64,000 nucleotides of DNA from Setophaga petechia (Eukaryota; Chordata; Aves; Passeriformes; Parulidae). Where the stretch lies: assembly GCA_024362935.1 (NCBI GenBank), contig JANCRA010000016.1, positions 18,955,165 to 19,019,164 on the forward strand, written 5' to 3'. The first letter of the stretch is position 1; every line of letters starts with the position of its first letter. Positions 25,201 to 34,333 of this stretch are shown here, piece by piece. The notes under the pieces are model-generated. The model was not told where the DNA came from, ran no database searches, and saw only the letters and a list, made by a program, of their open reading frames with translations. The translations under genes and the position numbers were made by a program.

Positions 25201-28200
25201 TAGAGAAAGGATACAGACAGAAGGCTTAACAAGATACTAATGAAAAACCTGTGACTCTCTCCAGAGCCCTGACACAGTGTGACCCTGATTGGTCATTAAG
25301 TAAAAACAATTCACATGTTGGATAAACAATCTCCAACCACATTCCAAAGCATCAAAACACAGAAGAAGCAAACGAGATAATATTGTTTTCCTTTTTCTCT
25401 GAGGCTTCTCAGCTTCCCAGGAGAGAAATTCTGGGCAAGGAGGATTTTTCAGAAGATGTGATGGTGACAGGGTCCCATTGTGGGCATGCCTTGTCCCCGT
25501 GCCGTTGTCCTGGTGATGCTCCCAGAGCATCAGCCTGGCAGAGCGTGCACCACGGTATCACTGCCTCTCCTACATAAATAGACTGTGCTCCTTGACTGGA
25601 GGATTGGGGCAGTTCTCCTCAGGATAAAGCTTGGCCATCACAGCAGGCAGCTCGCTGACACGTCTGCTGGGTGCAGCTGCGGTCGGAAACATTTGAGCTT
25701 CCCAAACGTCAGAGAAACAGAATGGCTGAATGGTGCTGATAACGTCAGGGTGTATGGTTTCCCTATAAATCATTTGGGCAGCCTCAGCCTGATAGAGTGT
25801 GACAGGCCAGCTGCCCCATCTCACAGTGCACATAGGGGAGCACTCAGTCTGCAGAAACAGCAAGGGAATTATGCAAGGTGTCAGCAGTGGCTGTAAAAAT
25901 GGGAAAGTTTCGCTCTTTGGGAAGGCACAGAGTCAGAGGAGATTGGATCAAAAGCCACTGAATGATTTAGAAAGGCAGATCTCTTGCCTCTGTGCACAGC
26001 AGGGGTGTTGAAAGGCAGAAGGGCTGGAGCTGATTAAAAGAAGAAACATTTTGTACAGCCTGACAGGTGGGACCCAGTCCTGTGGGATGATGGTGAAACA
26101 GAAGACCGTGGATGACCGAGTAATGCTGGTATGAGGGTAATTCCCAGGATTCAAGAAGTTGGGCAGTGCTGTATGGTACAGGTGGCCCACAAGTACAACT
26201 GCACAGACCCAGGCAGTAACATGATGCTAATCTCCTTCCTTTTTTTTTTTTTTTTTTTTTTATCTAGGTTGCAGCAAGAGTTGGACAGTCTCCTGATGAC
26301 CTAAAGCATCCAGAGTCCAGTCCAACCAAAGAGACCAGTCAGCAAGCCAGTGAGCTAGAGGAGGTCAGGAAAGAGGTGCCTGTTTGCCAGGAAACCAGGG
26401 GGGCTGTGAAAAGGACAAATCCTCGGTTTAGGCCTCAGGAGCCGCCAAAGCCACCACCACATTCTCCAGACCATGTGCAGTCTGGCAAGGAACACCCACC
26501 CCCCAGGAAACAGGCAGAAAGACATTCCCATGCTCTTGAGGACAGAGAGACTCAGCAAGGACTGTTAAATCAAGAGAACAAAAGCCAAGGTGAGGAAGAG
26601 TCATTGCTAAAAAATTTGACTCCTCCAGAACCTGGAGAAAACACTCCTCTTGAACAAATCCCATGTCCGACAGTCAAGGATGGGAAGAGCAAAGAGGCAG
26701 GAGCAGAGTTATCTGGGAGCCATCCTGGTGTGAGGACAGGAGGCAGTGAAGCAGCAGAGCCGTGTCTTGGGGCTGTGCACAGGGAGGCAGCAGGGACACC
26801 TTTGGGCCATCAGAACACCCAAAATGAAACGGCAGCTCCTGCTTCAGTTCCTCTTGCCAAGGAAGAGCCGCTCCCTGCTCCTGCAGTGAGGCCATCAGGG
26901 GCTCAGGAGGCACTGCTGGCATCCAACAGAAGCCCAGGGATGGAGGCCACTGCAGGAGAGGTTCCGTGTGGAGCCCAGCTGCTGCCTCCTGCGAGAGGAG
27001 GAACGGAAATCACAACGACAGGTGGATCTGCCCCACAAGAGATGTTTTCAGCCATCACTTCAGAGGAGGAGAATGCCAGGCCAGTGCCCATGGGACCTCA
27101 GGGGAAGGAGGGAGGACTGCTGACAGCCACAGCTCCATGCCAGGAACCAGCAGCATCTTCAGGGACTTGGGAAGGAGTCTCTGAGGTTCAGCCACAGGTA
27201 CCGCTGGTCCTGCCCGGCTCCGAGAGATCTCAGGAGATGTCTGTGGAGGAGAAAATGCAGCACAAAAACCTGGTTTCCTCCTTAAAGAACTACCTACTGC
27301 TGCTTCTAAAGATGTCAGATAGCAGTAAGGATGCCACAAAAGGGGACACTGACTCTGGGGACAAGGAGCAGCCGAATGCAGGGGAAGGCATGATCCCAGA
27401 GATAGGCATTGCTGGCCTTAGCCCTCGCACCTCAAGGAAGGTTTTGGAAAAAGTACAAAACAACCAGCTCTTCCAGACAGCAGAAAACTTGCCTCTGACC
27501 CCCAGGACGTCCAGACGGGTTACAGGAATGATTAATGAGGAGTTTGTTACCAGCCAGGAGATGCTGGCTTGCAGGCCTGTGCCTCCAAAGAGACGCACCT
27601 GGGGGGCTCCTGAGGCCGAGGGGCCGCCCCCGCTCTCAGTGCCCTCCATTGTGGTGGGCAGCATGCCCACAGCAGGAGTGGCTCCTCATCTTTCTGACTC
27701 ACCCCCAGTGAGCTCTGAAGAGAGCCCTGCTGACCCTCTGGCAGTGCTGCCTTGTGCCACACCAGAAGAGCTGGCTTTGGGGGCCCGGCGCAAAATATAC
27801 CTGCCAAAACCCAAACAGGTGGGAGTGGAAGAGGAGGCAACCCCAGAGAGCCTGGGCCACACAAGAAGTCCGACTGTTTCACCACGGCAGTCCAGGAAGA
27901 ATGCATCCCTGTTGCATTCTCCTGCCCCAGCTCCATGCTCTCCCTCAGAGCAGTGCTCTCCAACCCTCACGAGGAAGATGGACACCTTGGAGGTTCCCAA
28001 GCTGTACGAGGAGCCTGCAGGTGACACCGGTGGTGACAAAGAGGTCCCTGGAGATGCTAAGCCAGAAGCACAGCCAGCAGAGTCCCAGAGTACAAATAAC
28101 CCATTTAAAGGTGAGGGAAGAAAGAATCCCCATGAAGCTCATTCCATTGTTGCCTACAAAGGGAGCCAGTAATAGTCAGCTGGGGCCACATGAGTTTTGT

Positions 28201-31200
28201 ACATTTGTAGGGTTTTCAGCATCAGCCTTTGGCTGTGTGAAAGCCAAAATTCTCCCTTGAGACTTCTATCCCAGTGCAGAGAGGGATGAGGAATGCAAGA
28301 GGCAGCAGTTCTGACACTGGTTGTTTCTTACAGCCTGGGCTTCCCCAGCCCCAGGGATCATAGAAGACTCTTGATTTTGGTCTCTGTGTTCTGGGCCTCA
28401 TCAAGCCTGATGCTGGTTGGGGATCCTGAGCTACCTGGTTGAGTGGAAAGTGTCCCTCCTCGTGGCAAGAAGTGGTCTTTAAAGTCCCTTCAGACCCAAA
28501 CTGTGATTCCATGATTCACTGGGCATCACGGGGCACACACTCCTCTTCCACATCTGTGGTCAATGCTAATTTGATTCCTGTAGCATCGAATTAAAAAAGG
28601 CATAATCCTGGGGTTGAAGGAGCCATATGACACTTTCACAGGAATCAGCACTCTTGCAAAGTAAGGGTAACCGTGATGAATCCCTACTTCAGTAGATGAA
28701 TGTTTCCTCCAATATTCCATAGTGGTTTTCTGCCTTTCCTCTGGCCAAGCCTTACTGGGTATTGCTGCACTGTTGAGCAAATTTATACCACTTGTATCCC
28801 ATCTCTTTATCCCAGTGGAGCTCTGAGACCTTCCCTGAGAAGGCAGGGTTACACATGCTGACATACCCGTGATGCCCAAAGCCCTGAGCAGCAGTGTGGG
28901 TGTAGGCTGGCTGTGCCCAGAGCTGCAGCCAGCACTCTGTGTCTCACCTCCCATCTTTTTGCATCCTTAGCCCCACAGGTGGTCCGTAAGATCAGGGCAG
29001 AACAATTTTCTGATGCATCAGGAAACCTGAAACTTTGGTGCCAGTTCTTCAATATATTGAGTGATTCCAAGCTGACGTGGTACAAGGACGAGATCCCTGT
29101 AGCTGAAGCCCAAAGGAGGTAACCTGTCAGTTCACATTGTCACCTGTCACATCCTGCTCCTTGCCCTGCTGGGGTGAAGGTGTCACTCTTGCTAGGGCAG
29201 CATGGGAAACTCAGTGCATGGCACAGTGCATTGTGCACTTCTTCATATCACTGCCTATGGAGGGAAGGATTGCCCAGATAGGGAGTTGCTGACAAATTTA
29301 TCTTATTGATGCTCCATCTGGAGTGTCTGCTTTGGGTACCCAAACCTTGGGGAGGGCAGAAAAGGTGTTATGCCCATCACAAAGGTCAAGAGCTGGATGT
29401 GAACTGCAAAACTGGGACCCCAAAGGATCCACATGAGGGTGGCAGCAGAGCTGGGAGGGTCTTCCAGGCAACCACCACTGGGAAAAAGCAGCTCTGGCTG
29501 TGCCCTCTCTATCCCTTGGCACTGCCCTTGCACAGGAATAGTTCATATATTGATATTCCATATTCAGACAGCTGGGTGGCTGGTTGTATCCTTTGGGTCT
29601 ACTATGAAGAGCAGCTTGTTCTCAAGCCCAGAGCATTTGTGTAGGAACATCATCCACATCAGTTGGTATTTGCCTGATGCCATTGGTGTCCCCTGAGCTC
29701 CCTTTATAATGAGTAGATGGTAAGTTAGGTGATTCTGGGGCAGAAATTGTCTCCTGGGGCAGATATTTGACCTGGGGGAGATGGGCAGGAGTGGCCATTG
29801 CTTTCCAGCAAACCAGAGCAGAGCCTGCTCAGCCAGTGGGTCTCAGGATGAGGGTCCCACCTCTTCTCTCTGTGAAGCCCTGACCCAGCCTCGCTCAGGG
29901 ACAAGTACATTTATCAGTCTGTAGCTCAATCCTGGCCAGATTTTGCAGGGCTTGTCTGGAGGATAAGCATCTCTGTTAGTACAAAGCACAGGGCAGGCTC
30001 CTGGTGCGGTGACATGCTGGGGGAGCAGCTGGGCTGCCCTTGGATGGCTTGTTTGTAGCCTTCTTCCATCCCCCCAAGGGCAGGATGTTGCCCACCCATA
30101 GTGCCTGTCACAGGGCTCCTGTGTGGCCCCAGCACCACACGGGGATGTGGCCATGCTCCATTTCTTTTCCAGTGCTGGTGATGAGGGCCAGGCAGCTTTG
30201 GCTGTTGTGCAGGCATCCCAGAAGGACTGCGGAGTCTATCGGTGTGTGATCAGCAACGAGTACGGCACAGACTCCACAGATTTCCTGCTCAGCCCAGAAG
30301 GTGAGGAGCCCTCAGCAGCCTCTCACAGCTTCCTGGGTGTGGACAACTGCAGAGAAGGCTTGGTGCCAGGCTGCAGTGGGGGAGCCTTGGCACGTTCTGT
30401 ACCACCACCTCTGTGAGGTGCTTCTGCCTCTGCGTGCCAACTGATTCCCACCATCCTACCTGCCATCCCTAGCTGTGCAAGTGAATGGGGCAAGGTGGGA
30501 TCATGGCAGAACCTTGACACATCTTTGCTTTCTGTCTCTCTCTAGTGTTGTCAGGATTTATCCTGCGGGAAGAGATTGAAGGTAAGGGCCATGTAATGAG
30601 CTGTGACTCTGCCCCTTGCTGAGTGGGGCAGGCAGCTCTGGGGCAGAAGCAGGATGTGCCCATACTGTCCCCTCCTCACCAGCTCTTCCTCCCACCAGTT
30701 GGAGAGGAGATCGAGATGACACCCATGGTGTTTGCCAAGGGTTTGGCTGATGCAGGCTATTGGGGGGATAAGCTCTTTGGGCGCGTGGTGAGCGAGGACC
30801 TGGAGGTGGGCGCTGGTTTCCTGCGCAAGGCCTGCCGTGCCAGGGCCATCTACGGCCTGGAGCCCGTCTTCGAGTCCGGCCACACCTGCGTCATCAAAGT
30901 GCACAACTTCATCGTCTTTGGGACCAAGAATGAGAACAGCCTCGTTGAGAAGAACTATGATATCACCATCCAGGTGGGTATCCCTTTGTGGGCCATCATC
31001 CACCTTTCTCCCTCTCACCCTCCCCACCTGTGTGTGACTTGGTCCCCAGACAGTCCCCAGCTCTGTGCCTGTCTTTGCTATTTCCTTCCACTTTTGGAAT
31101 GCTCTGGGGTGGTCTAGCCAGGGGGCTGGACATGTCCTTGCCATTCTTAGCTTCAGCTCTTCCATCTGAGCAATGTGGAGTTGCTCAGGACTTTCCCATC

Positions 31201-32558
31201 ACTCTTTGACCACCAGGACAGAGAAACAATTGGCAGTGGTCCCAGGGAGGCAGTCATGCATGATGGAACAGGTTCTTGACTCTTCTGTTTGCACTTCCAG
31301 GAATGTAAAGTCCAAAACTCCAGTCGTGAGTACTGCAAGATCTTTGCTGCTGAGGCACGAGCAGTCCCTGATTTTGGAGCAGTGCCTGAGTAAGTGATGT
31401 GCTGCAGCTCCCCTGGCTTAATGCCCTGGCAGAGCATTGCAGGGGACGGTGGGAAGCTTCCCTGTGGGTGTTGGGGCATCCCAAAGGCAGTGCACTCTGC
31501 TCCCACAAATGGAAGGGATACTGGGAGGAAGGCAAAAACCAGGGTTGCAGACAGTGGTGTGAATCTCCACTTGCAGAGGAGGGAGAGCTCACCATGCTGA
31601 CATTGTCTGTGAACTCCCACACAGGATAATTCCTCTGTACCTGATTTATCGTCCGGCCAACAACATCCCTTATGCCACAATGGAGGAGGACCTTGGCAGG
31701 CCCTGCGAGCAGTACTGTGTCACTGAGAGAGATGGCAGCTTGGTGGCACGAGGCACCTCGGAGATTGTGCTCAAATGCTGCACCTTCCAGCATTGGGTTT
31801 ACCAGTGGACAAATGGAAACATCCTTGTGACTGACATGGAAGGTAAGGGGATCTCCTGTGTGGTGCCCATGGCCCATAACGCCCCTCCAGCCTGGAAAGA
31901 AAGAAAAGCCCTGGGCTTGCCCTCCCGCCTCTCTCCCACCCCATGCCATGGAACCCTCTACCCAGGGCAATGACCTGCCCTTGGTACTGGTGGCTGTCCT
32001 TCTCTGGACAGACACTGGTTGTCCTCTTAAATTACAGGAGTGGGCTGGAAGTTGACCAACGTGCGGATCGCTACCAACCTGAAAGGGTGAGTGATTTCCA
32101 GCTCTGGGGCTGGGTGGCCCTGGCTGTCCCCAGCTCTGCCATGGGGGTAACTCTGGTCTTGCTCCATCCTCACCTCCCTGCCCTGGTGGGACATCTCCTG
32201 GTACAGAGCAGGAGCTGAGGCTAGCTGTTTTGGCAGGTACCAGGGGCTGAAGGAGAGCTGCTTTCCCTCCCTGCTGGAGCAGTTCCCGGCCGCTCACAAG
32301 TGCAATCAGTACTGCAGCATCCTGGGCCTGAAGATGCTGGAGCCAGCTAAGCCCAAGGGCTCCAGGAGTCCCTGCCTGGGCAGGAAGTCTGCCCAGTCCA
32401 GCCCCCAGCTCCAGAAGAAGGTGCTGACAAGTCCTCAGAGCATCCGCAAGGCTTCTGTGAGCCCCAAGAGCTCCCGGAGAGCTGCAGAAACAGGGGAGGC
32501 CTCAACAGCCTGCAAACCCAGGTCAGGAGAGAGCAAAAGAGCTGGCTGCCCACAGTAG
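944..32558 (+). CDS. ALPK3: ALPK3, alpha-protein kinase 3 (13 coding exons)
   Basis: ALPK3 is a large striated-muscle protein with Ig-like domains and a C-terminal alpha-kinase fold. In mammals its loss causes cardiomyopathy, and recent work treats it as a sarcomeric M-band pseudokinase. Exons: 944-1086, 13783-13904, 20557-20674, 21696-22695, 26268-28110, 28971-29118, 30173-30300, 30546-30581, 30699-30973, 31301-31389, 31625-31842, 32038-32086, 32237-32558. All junctions are GT-AG and phases agree, giving 4,491 nt (1,496 codons plus stop). The first Ig domain spans exons 2-4 (TCIVTG, EVTWYKDD), a long disordered middle fills exons 4-5, the second Ig domain is in exons 6-7 (LKLWCQFFN, CGVYRC), and the alpha-kinase domain is in exons 9-13, ending with the Zn-binding-like HKCNQYC. 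Residues match human ALPK3 closely at both ends as I remember it; the middle is divergent. The exon 4 to exon 5 junction is the least certain. Confidence 0.93.
1459..1830 (-). mobile_element. CR1 LINE 3' fragment in ALPK3 intron 1
   Basis: Minus-orientation CR1. The plus strand starts atcacagaatagaatggt and runs through the complement of the CR1 3' UTR (ggacaccccaacaatcc, gtgaagaaccctttctg, tcctgttgctggtcacc). It belongs to the same subfamily type as the copy at 265-762. Confidence 0.85.
3885..4326 (+). mobile_element. CR1 LINE 3' fragment (~440 bp)
   Basis: Plus-oriented CR1 from the gagctgttggaacgagtcca segment through gtgacaggacaagggggaat and catccctggaggtgttccag to the 3' tail ccattctgtgattctatg. 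This is the longest recognisable CR1 copy in the window. Confidence 0.9.
12303..12339 (+). other. Exon-like 37-nt segment, possible poison exon
   Basis: It is flanked by a good acceptor (cattcttgcag) and a near-perfect donor (CCAG|gtaagt). Inserted between ALPK3 exons 1 and 2 it reads RKAEGK and then stops, and its length (37) also shifts the frame. If spliced in, it would end the protein early. It may equally be an unused chance match. Confidence 0.3.
13783..13904 (+). CDS. ALPK3: ALPK3 coding exon 2 (first Ig domain, start)
   Basis: Encodes STFCAIISQLTEETQP...FTCIVTG, almost the same as human ALPK3. Enters in phase 2 (AG|G gives Arg) and leaves in phase 1 at ACAG|gtaaca. It carries the first Ig cysteine. 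Confidence 0.95.
13905..20556 (+). other. ALPK3 intron 2 (~6.7 kb)
   Basis: Contains a 16-T run at about 15720, a short CA repeat at about 17440 and the 51-bp minisatellite at 17561-17711. No gene or recognisable transposon was found in the rest. Confidence 0.75.
17561..17711. repeat. 51-bp minisatellite, three copies
   Basis: Three near-identical units start at about 17561, 17612 and 17663, each with ctgcagcaggggcagg followed by ctgggaaggatgagtgtg. The third unit has diverged (gtttggg, gcatctatg). Because 51 is a multiple of three, a reverse frame shows a repeated 17-residue motif, which I treat as an artefact. Confidence 0.9.
20557..20674 (+). CDS. ALPK3: ALPK3 coding exon 3 (first Ig domain, middle)
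   Basis: Encodes YPQPEVTWYKDDEEMDRYCG through HTLQLY. Phase 1 in, phase 2 out (TACAA|gtgagt). Matches human ALPK3 nearly residue for residue. Confidence 0.95.
20675..21695 (+). other. ALPK3 intron 3
   Basis: About 1 kb of unique-looking sequence between gtgagt and the tttccag acceptor. I see no repeat or gene in it. Confidence 0.7.
21696..22695 (+). CDS. ALPK3: ALPK3 coding exon 4 (end of first Ig, disordered region)
   Basis: Starts CREEDAGIYQASARNTKGIV and continues through KIHQRWFDKIKRK, a Lys/Glu-rich segment, and DMYFSLKDMYF (human YFSLKDMYL). The usual second Ig cysteine is replaced in YQAS, as in human ALPK3 from memory. The chosen donor GAG|gtaact at 22696 is phase 0, fits exon 5, and avoids the in-frame TGA at 22831-22833. 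A stronger donor (gtaagt) lies at 22927. Confidence 0.8.
22867..22926 (+). CDS. ALPK3: Possible 60-nt ALPK3 cassette exon
   Basis: The acceptor tttggattttgtgag| and the strong donor GAGAT|gtaagt bound exactly 60 nt, phase 0 on both sides. It encodes PRQQSFHPIS plus KQMSAEVVRD. Including or skipping it leaves the frame into exon 5 open. This is inference from splice-site reading only. Confidence 0.35.
24455..24742 (+). mobile_element. CR1 LINE 3' fragment
   Basis: Plus-oriented CR1: ggcacaggttgcccagagca, ccatccctggaactgttcca, ggtgtccctgcccatagcag, ending in caacccaaaccattctat. Confidence 0.9.
25022..25178. repeat. (ATTAT)n pentanucleotide microsatellite
   Basis: About 150 bp of nearly pure TATAT/ATTAT repeats in ALPK3 intron 4. 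A few interruptions lie at the left edge (attcgattc) and the array decays at the right edge (tgctatac). Confidence 0.95.
26240..26261 (+). promoter_or_regulatory. T22 polypyrimidine tract of ALPK3 exon 5 acceptor
   Basis: A run of 22 T ends six bases before the acceptor of exon 5 (tatctag|GTTGCA). It serves as an extreme polypyrimidine tract and is also a mononucleotide repeat likely to vary in length. Confidence 0.85.
26268..28110 (+). CDS. ALPK3: ALPK3 coding exon 5 (large disordered exon)
   Basis: 1,843 nt encoding Pro/Glu/Ser-rich sequence. Conserved islands shared with human ALPK3 include SLKNYLLLLLK, GLSPRTSRKVLEKVQNN, ATPEELALGARRK and SPTVSPR. It starts in phase 0 and leaves in phase 1 at TTTAAAG|gtgagg. 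These islands are candidate binding motifs; the remainder evolves fast. Confidence 0.92.
28111..28970 (+). other. ALPK3 intron 5 with degraded CR1
   Basis: About 860 bp. A worn plus-oriented CR1 3' end lies at about 28395-28515 (ctttaaagtcccttcagacc, then tgattccatgattc). Nothing else was recognised. Confidence 0.7.
28395..28515 (+). mobile_element. Degraded CR1 3' end
   Basis: Words typical of the CR1 3' UTR occur in order with many substitutions: gatcctgagctacctggt, tccctcctcgtggcaag, tctttaaagtcccttc, and the tail gtgattccatgattc. Confidence 0.7.
28971..29118 (+). CDS. ALPK3: ALPK3 coding exon 6 (second Ig domain, start)
   Basis: Encodes APQVVRKIRAEQFSDASGN and LKLWCQFFNILSDSKLTW, matching human. 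Phase 1 in, phase 2 out (AGGAG|gtaacc). Confidence 0.95.
29119..30172 (+). other. ALPK3 intron 6
   Basis: About 1.05 kb. No repeat or gene was recognised. Confidence 0.7.
30173..30300 (+). CDS. ALPK3: ALPK3 coding exon 7 (second Ig domain, end)
   Basis: Encodes AGDEGQAALAVVQASQ, then DCGVYRCVISNEYG, then FLLSPE. It has the Tyr-x-Cys of a complete Ig fold. Phase 2 in, phase 1 out. Confidence 0.95.
30546..30581 (+). CDS. ALPK3: ALPK3 coding exon 8 (36-nt microexon)
   Basis: Encodes VLSGFILREEIE, aligning to human VLSGFISREEGE. Acceptor ctctctag, donor GAAG|gtaagg; phase 1 on both sides. Confidence 0.9.
30699..30973 (+). CDS. ALPK3: ALPK3 coding exon 9 (alpha-kinase domain, N-lobe)
   Basis: Encodes GEEIEMTPMVFAKGLADAGY, GLEPVFESGHTCVIKVHNF and NYDITIQ. 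The Lys in CVIKV lies where alpha-kinases have the ATP-contacting lysine, by analogy. Phase 1 in, phase 0 out. Confidence 0.95.
31301..31389 (+). CDS. ALPK3: ALPK3 coding exon 10 (alpha-kinase domain)
   Basis: Encodes ECKVQNSSREYCKIFAAEAR and AVPDFGAVPE. Acceptor gcacttccag, donor CCTGA|gtaagt, phase 2 out. Confidence 0.95.
31625..31842 (+). CDS. ALPK3: ALPK3 coding exon 11 (alpha-kinase domain)
   Basis: Encodes IIPLYLIYRPANNIPYATME, then a divergent loop, then FQHWVYQWTNGNILVTDMEG. Matches human except in the loop. Phase 2 in, phase 1 out. Confidence 0.95.
32038..32086 (+). CDS. ALPK3: ALPK3 coding exon 12 (metal-binding loop)
   Basis: 49 nt encoding VGWKLTNVRIATNLK. In active alpha-kinases such as TRPM7 and eEF2K this loop reads TDP; here the Asp position is Asn (codon 32058-32060). 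Confidence 0.93.
32237..32558 (+). CDS. ALPK3: ALPK3 coding exon 13 (C-terminus)
   Basis: Encodes GYQGLKESCFPSLLEQF, then the Zn-binding-like AHKCNQYCSILGL, then a basic Ser/Pro-rich tail (PKGSRSPCLGRKSAQSSPQ) like the human tail. Stop TAG at 32556-32558. Confidence 0.95.
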
Positions 32559-33820
32559 TCAGAGCTGCTGCAACTGAGATTCCTGCTCTGGCCCCCAGCC
32601 TGGGCCCAGCACGTGTCCAGTGTGGGAAGGGAGACCCTGGCAGTGGCCTTCTCCTGCCCGGCCCGCAGCGCTTGCATTGTGTGGTGTGTGCTAATGGTGA
32701 GTGGCTGGGCCGGGCCATGGGGGCTGTGAGCCACAGGCCACCTCCCCAGTACCTCTCTACAGGAGCTGCTGCTGGAGCCTGTGGGGCCGTGTGCCTCTCC
32801 ATGCTCGGACTCACTTTCCTCTCAACTTTCCATAGGCCTTCCTTAAGGCAGGGGCAGAGCTTCTCCCTGAAGCTCTGTAGGCTCAAGGGAGAATGTCCTT
32901 GCCTGGCTCCCCAGCAAACTGGGAGTCCTGGACACCCTCGTGGTTCCCAGCACCTCATGTCCCTCTTTGTGTCCCCATAAAGTGACTGGGCCAAGCTTTG
33001 CCAGCACTGTCAAGGATGAGAACCCCACCAGTGCCCAGGCAGTCCCCAGTGCCCTGGCACACCCTTTTCCCTGCAGAGGGTTCCAGCAGTTGCTGCTGGG
33101 CTCCTCTGCTATGGTGTGGGGCTCTGGGGTGTTGGCTGGTTCCAGGGCAGGTCTTTGCCACTGGTACCAGCAGCTGCATAGGGATGGGATTTTGCACCCC
33201 TGCCCTCCCCTGGGAAGTCTCCCACCCCATTGCTGGGTGGCTGCTGGGGGTGGCTGTGCTGTTCTGGGTGGTGGCTGGTGCTACGGTAAGGATGCTCTAC
33301 CTCACATGGCATACCAGGGCAAAGGGGCAACTTCCCCTCCATACCAGGCTCTGCCTTGGTACGTGGGGGTGTCTTTCCCACAGGAATCGTTGCTCCTTGC
33401 CCCCTGCCATACATAGACCCTGTATGCCCTAGCCCCACAGCACAATCTGGTGCTCAGCATCACCCCTGCTTGGCACATGCTGGACTCCAGCAGCAGCTGG
33501 CAGTACCCACTCCAAATCCTGCCGCCCCTGGCTCGAGGCAGTGATGGACAAGCACAGGAGCTGTCTGCTCCATCACCCTGCAGAGCGTCCCCTTCCTCAG
33601 GGTGTTGCAGGAGGGTGCTGGGTGCCAGCACCCTGCAGGGTGGGGTCCCAAGCAGTGGCTCAGTGCAGCTGGTGGGGGGAAGGGGCTGGGCTGGAAGCGT
33701 GGTGTGCTCTGGGCTCCAGGTCCTTTGTCCTTGGGTGACTGTAAGATACCGACGTACAGAACGCGGCTGCGGTGGGACTGGGTGCTCTCGAGTGCAATAA
33801 AGGAGAAGGACTGGCCTGTT
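32559..33820 (+). other. ALPK3: ALPK3 3' UTR (predicted)
   Basis: About 1.25 kb from the stop to the first good poly(A) signal, AATAAA at 33796-33801, with GT-rich sequence downstream. A weaker CATAAA lies near 32979. The UTR end is inferred. Confidence 0.6.
33796..33801 (+). terminator. Poly(A) signal, ALPK3
   Basis: AATAAA followed by GT-rich sequence; it is the best candidate downstream of the ALPK3 stop. Confidence 0.6.
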
Positions 33821-34034
33821 CCCTGGCACTGTGGTCCCTCTGGGAGAGCTGCACCCAAGTGCAGTGGGTTGGCTTTGTGTTCCATCCATGTCCCGTGGGG
33901 GAGAAGAGGGGCCAGAGCCTAAGGCTGGCAGCAGACAGTCTGCAGTGGGCATGGGGTGCAGCCCCAGCAAACCTCCTTGTGCTGTGTGTGACGGCCAGAG
34001 GGGTCTGAGGGCAAGCACACAAGGGTTGCCATAA

Positions 34035-34040
34035 TTTATT
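34035..34040 (-). terminator. Poly(A) signal, SLC28 gene
   Basis: Minus-strand AATAAA, 170 nt past the SLC28 stop codon. It gives a short 3' UTR. Confidence 0.65.
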
Positions 34041-34209
34041 TGGGAGCTGCTCCCTTGTGTCCACAGGGCCAGCACTTAAAGGGTGCAGGTTGCAAGTGCA
34101 TGCAGCTGTCTGTTGTCACTGGAGTGCAGAAGACCAGACGCTCAGGTTTTCGTTGGGGTTTTTTCTGCTTTTGGGGATAGGCCTTGGAGGCCCTGGTGCT
34201 CCCCCAGTT

Positions 34210-34333
34210 CTAGAATGTCCATGCACAGGACGTGTGGTTGTAGTGTGCACAGCACTCGTTGAGCCACAGCACGCTCTCACTGTGCTCAGCCCAGGATCCT
34301 GTGAAGGACACAGTCCCATTCTGGAGCACCGAG
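34210..34333 (-). CDS. SLC28 last coding exon (C-terminus)
   Basis: Encodes [17 protein letters not shown], then [16 protein letters not shown] and stop TAG at 34210-34212. Aligns with the human CNT2 end (LTNCCGFYNNTVCA). Phase 2 in. Confidence 0.93.

Larger units (their letters stand above)
22927..26267 (+). other. ALPK3 intron 4
   Basis: About 3.3 kb (3.6 kb if measured from the donor at 22696). Contains the CR1 fragment at 24455-24742, the (ATTAT)n array near 25.1 kb and the poly-T tract that ends at the exon 5 acceptor. No gene was seen. Confidence 0.75.

Noticed and set aside
24992..25240. YIILYYIILYY peptides
   Set aside because: Translation of the (ATTAT)n microsatellite.
31254..32297. 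347-codon minus-strand frame
   Set aside because: Antisense shadow of ALPK3 exons 11-13 and their introns.
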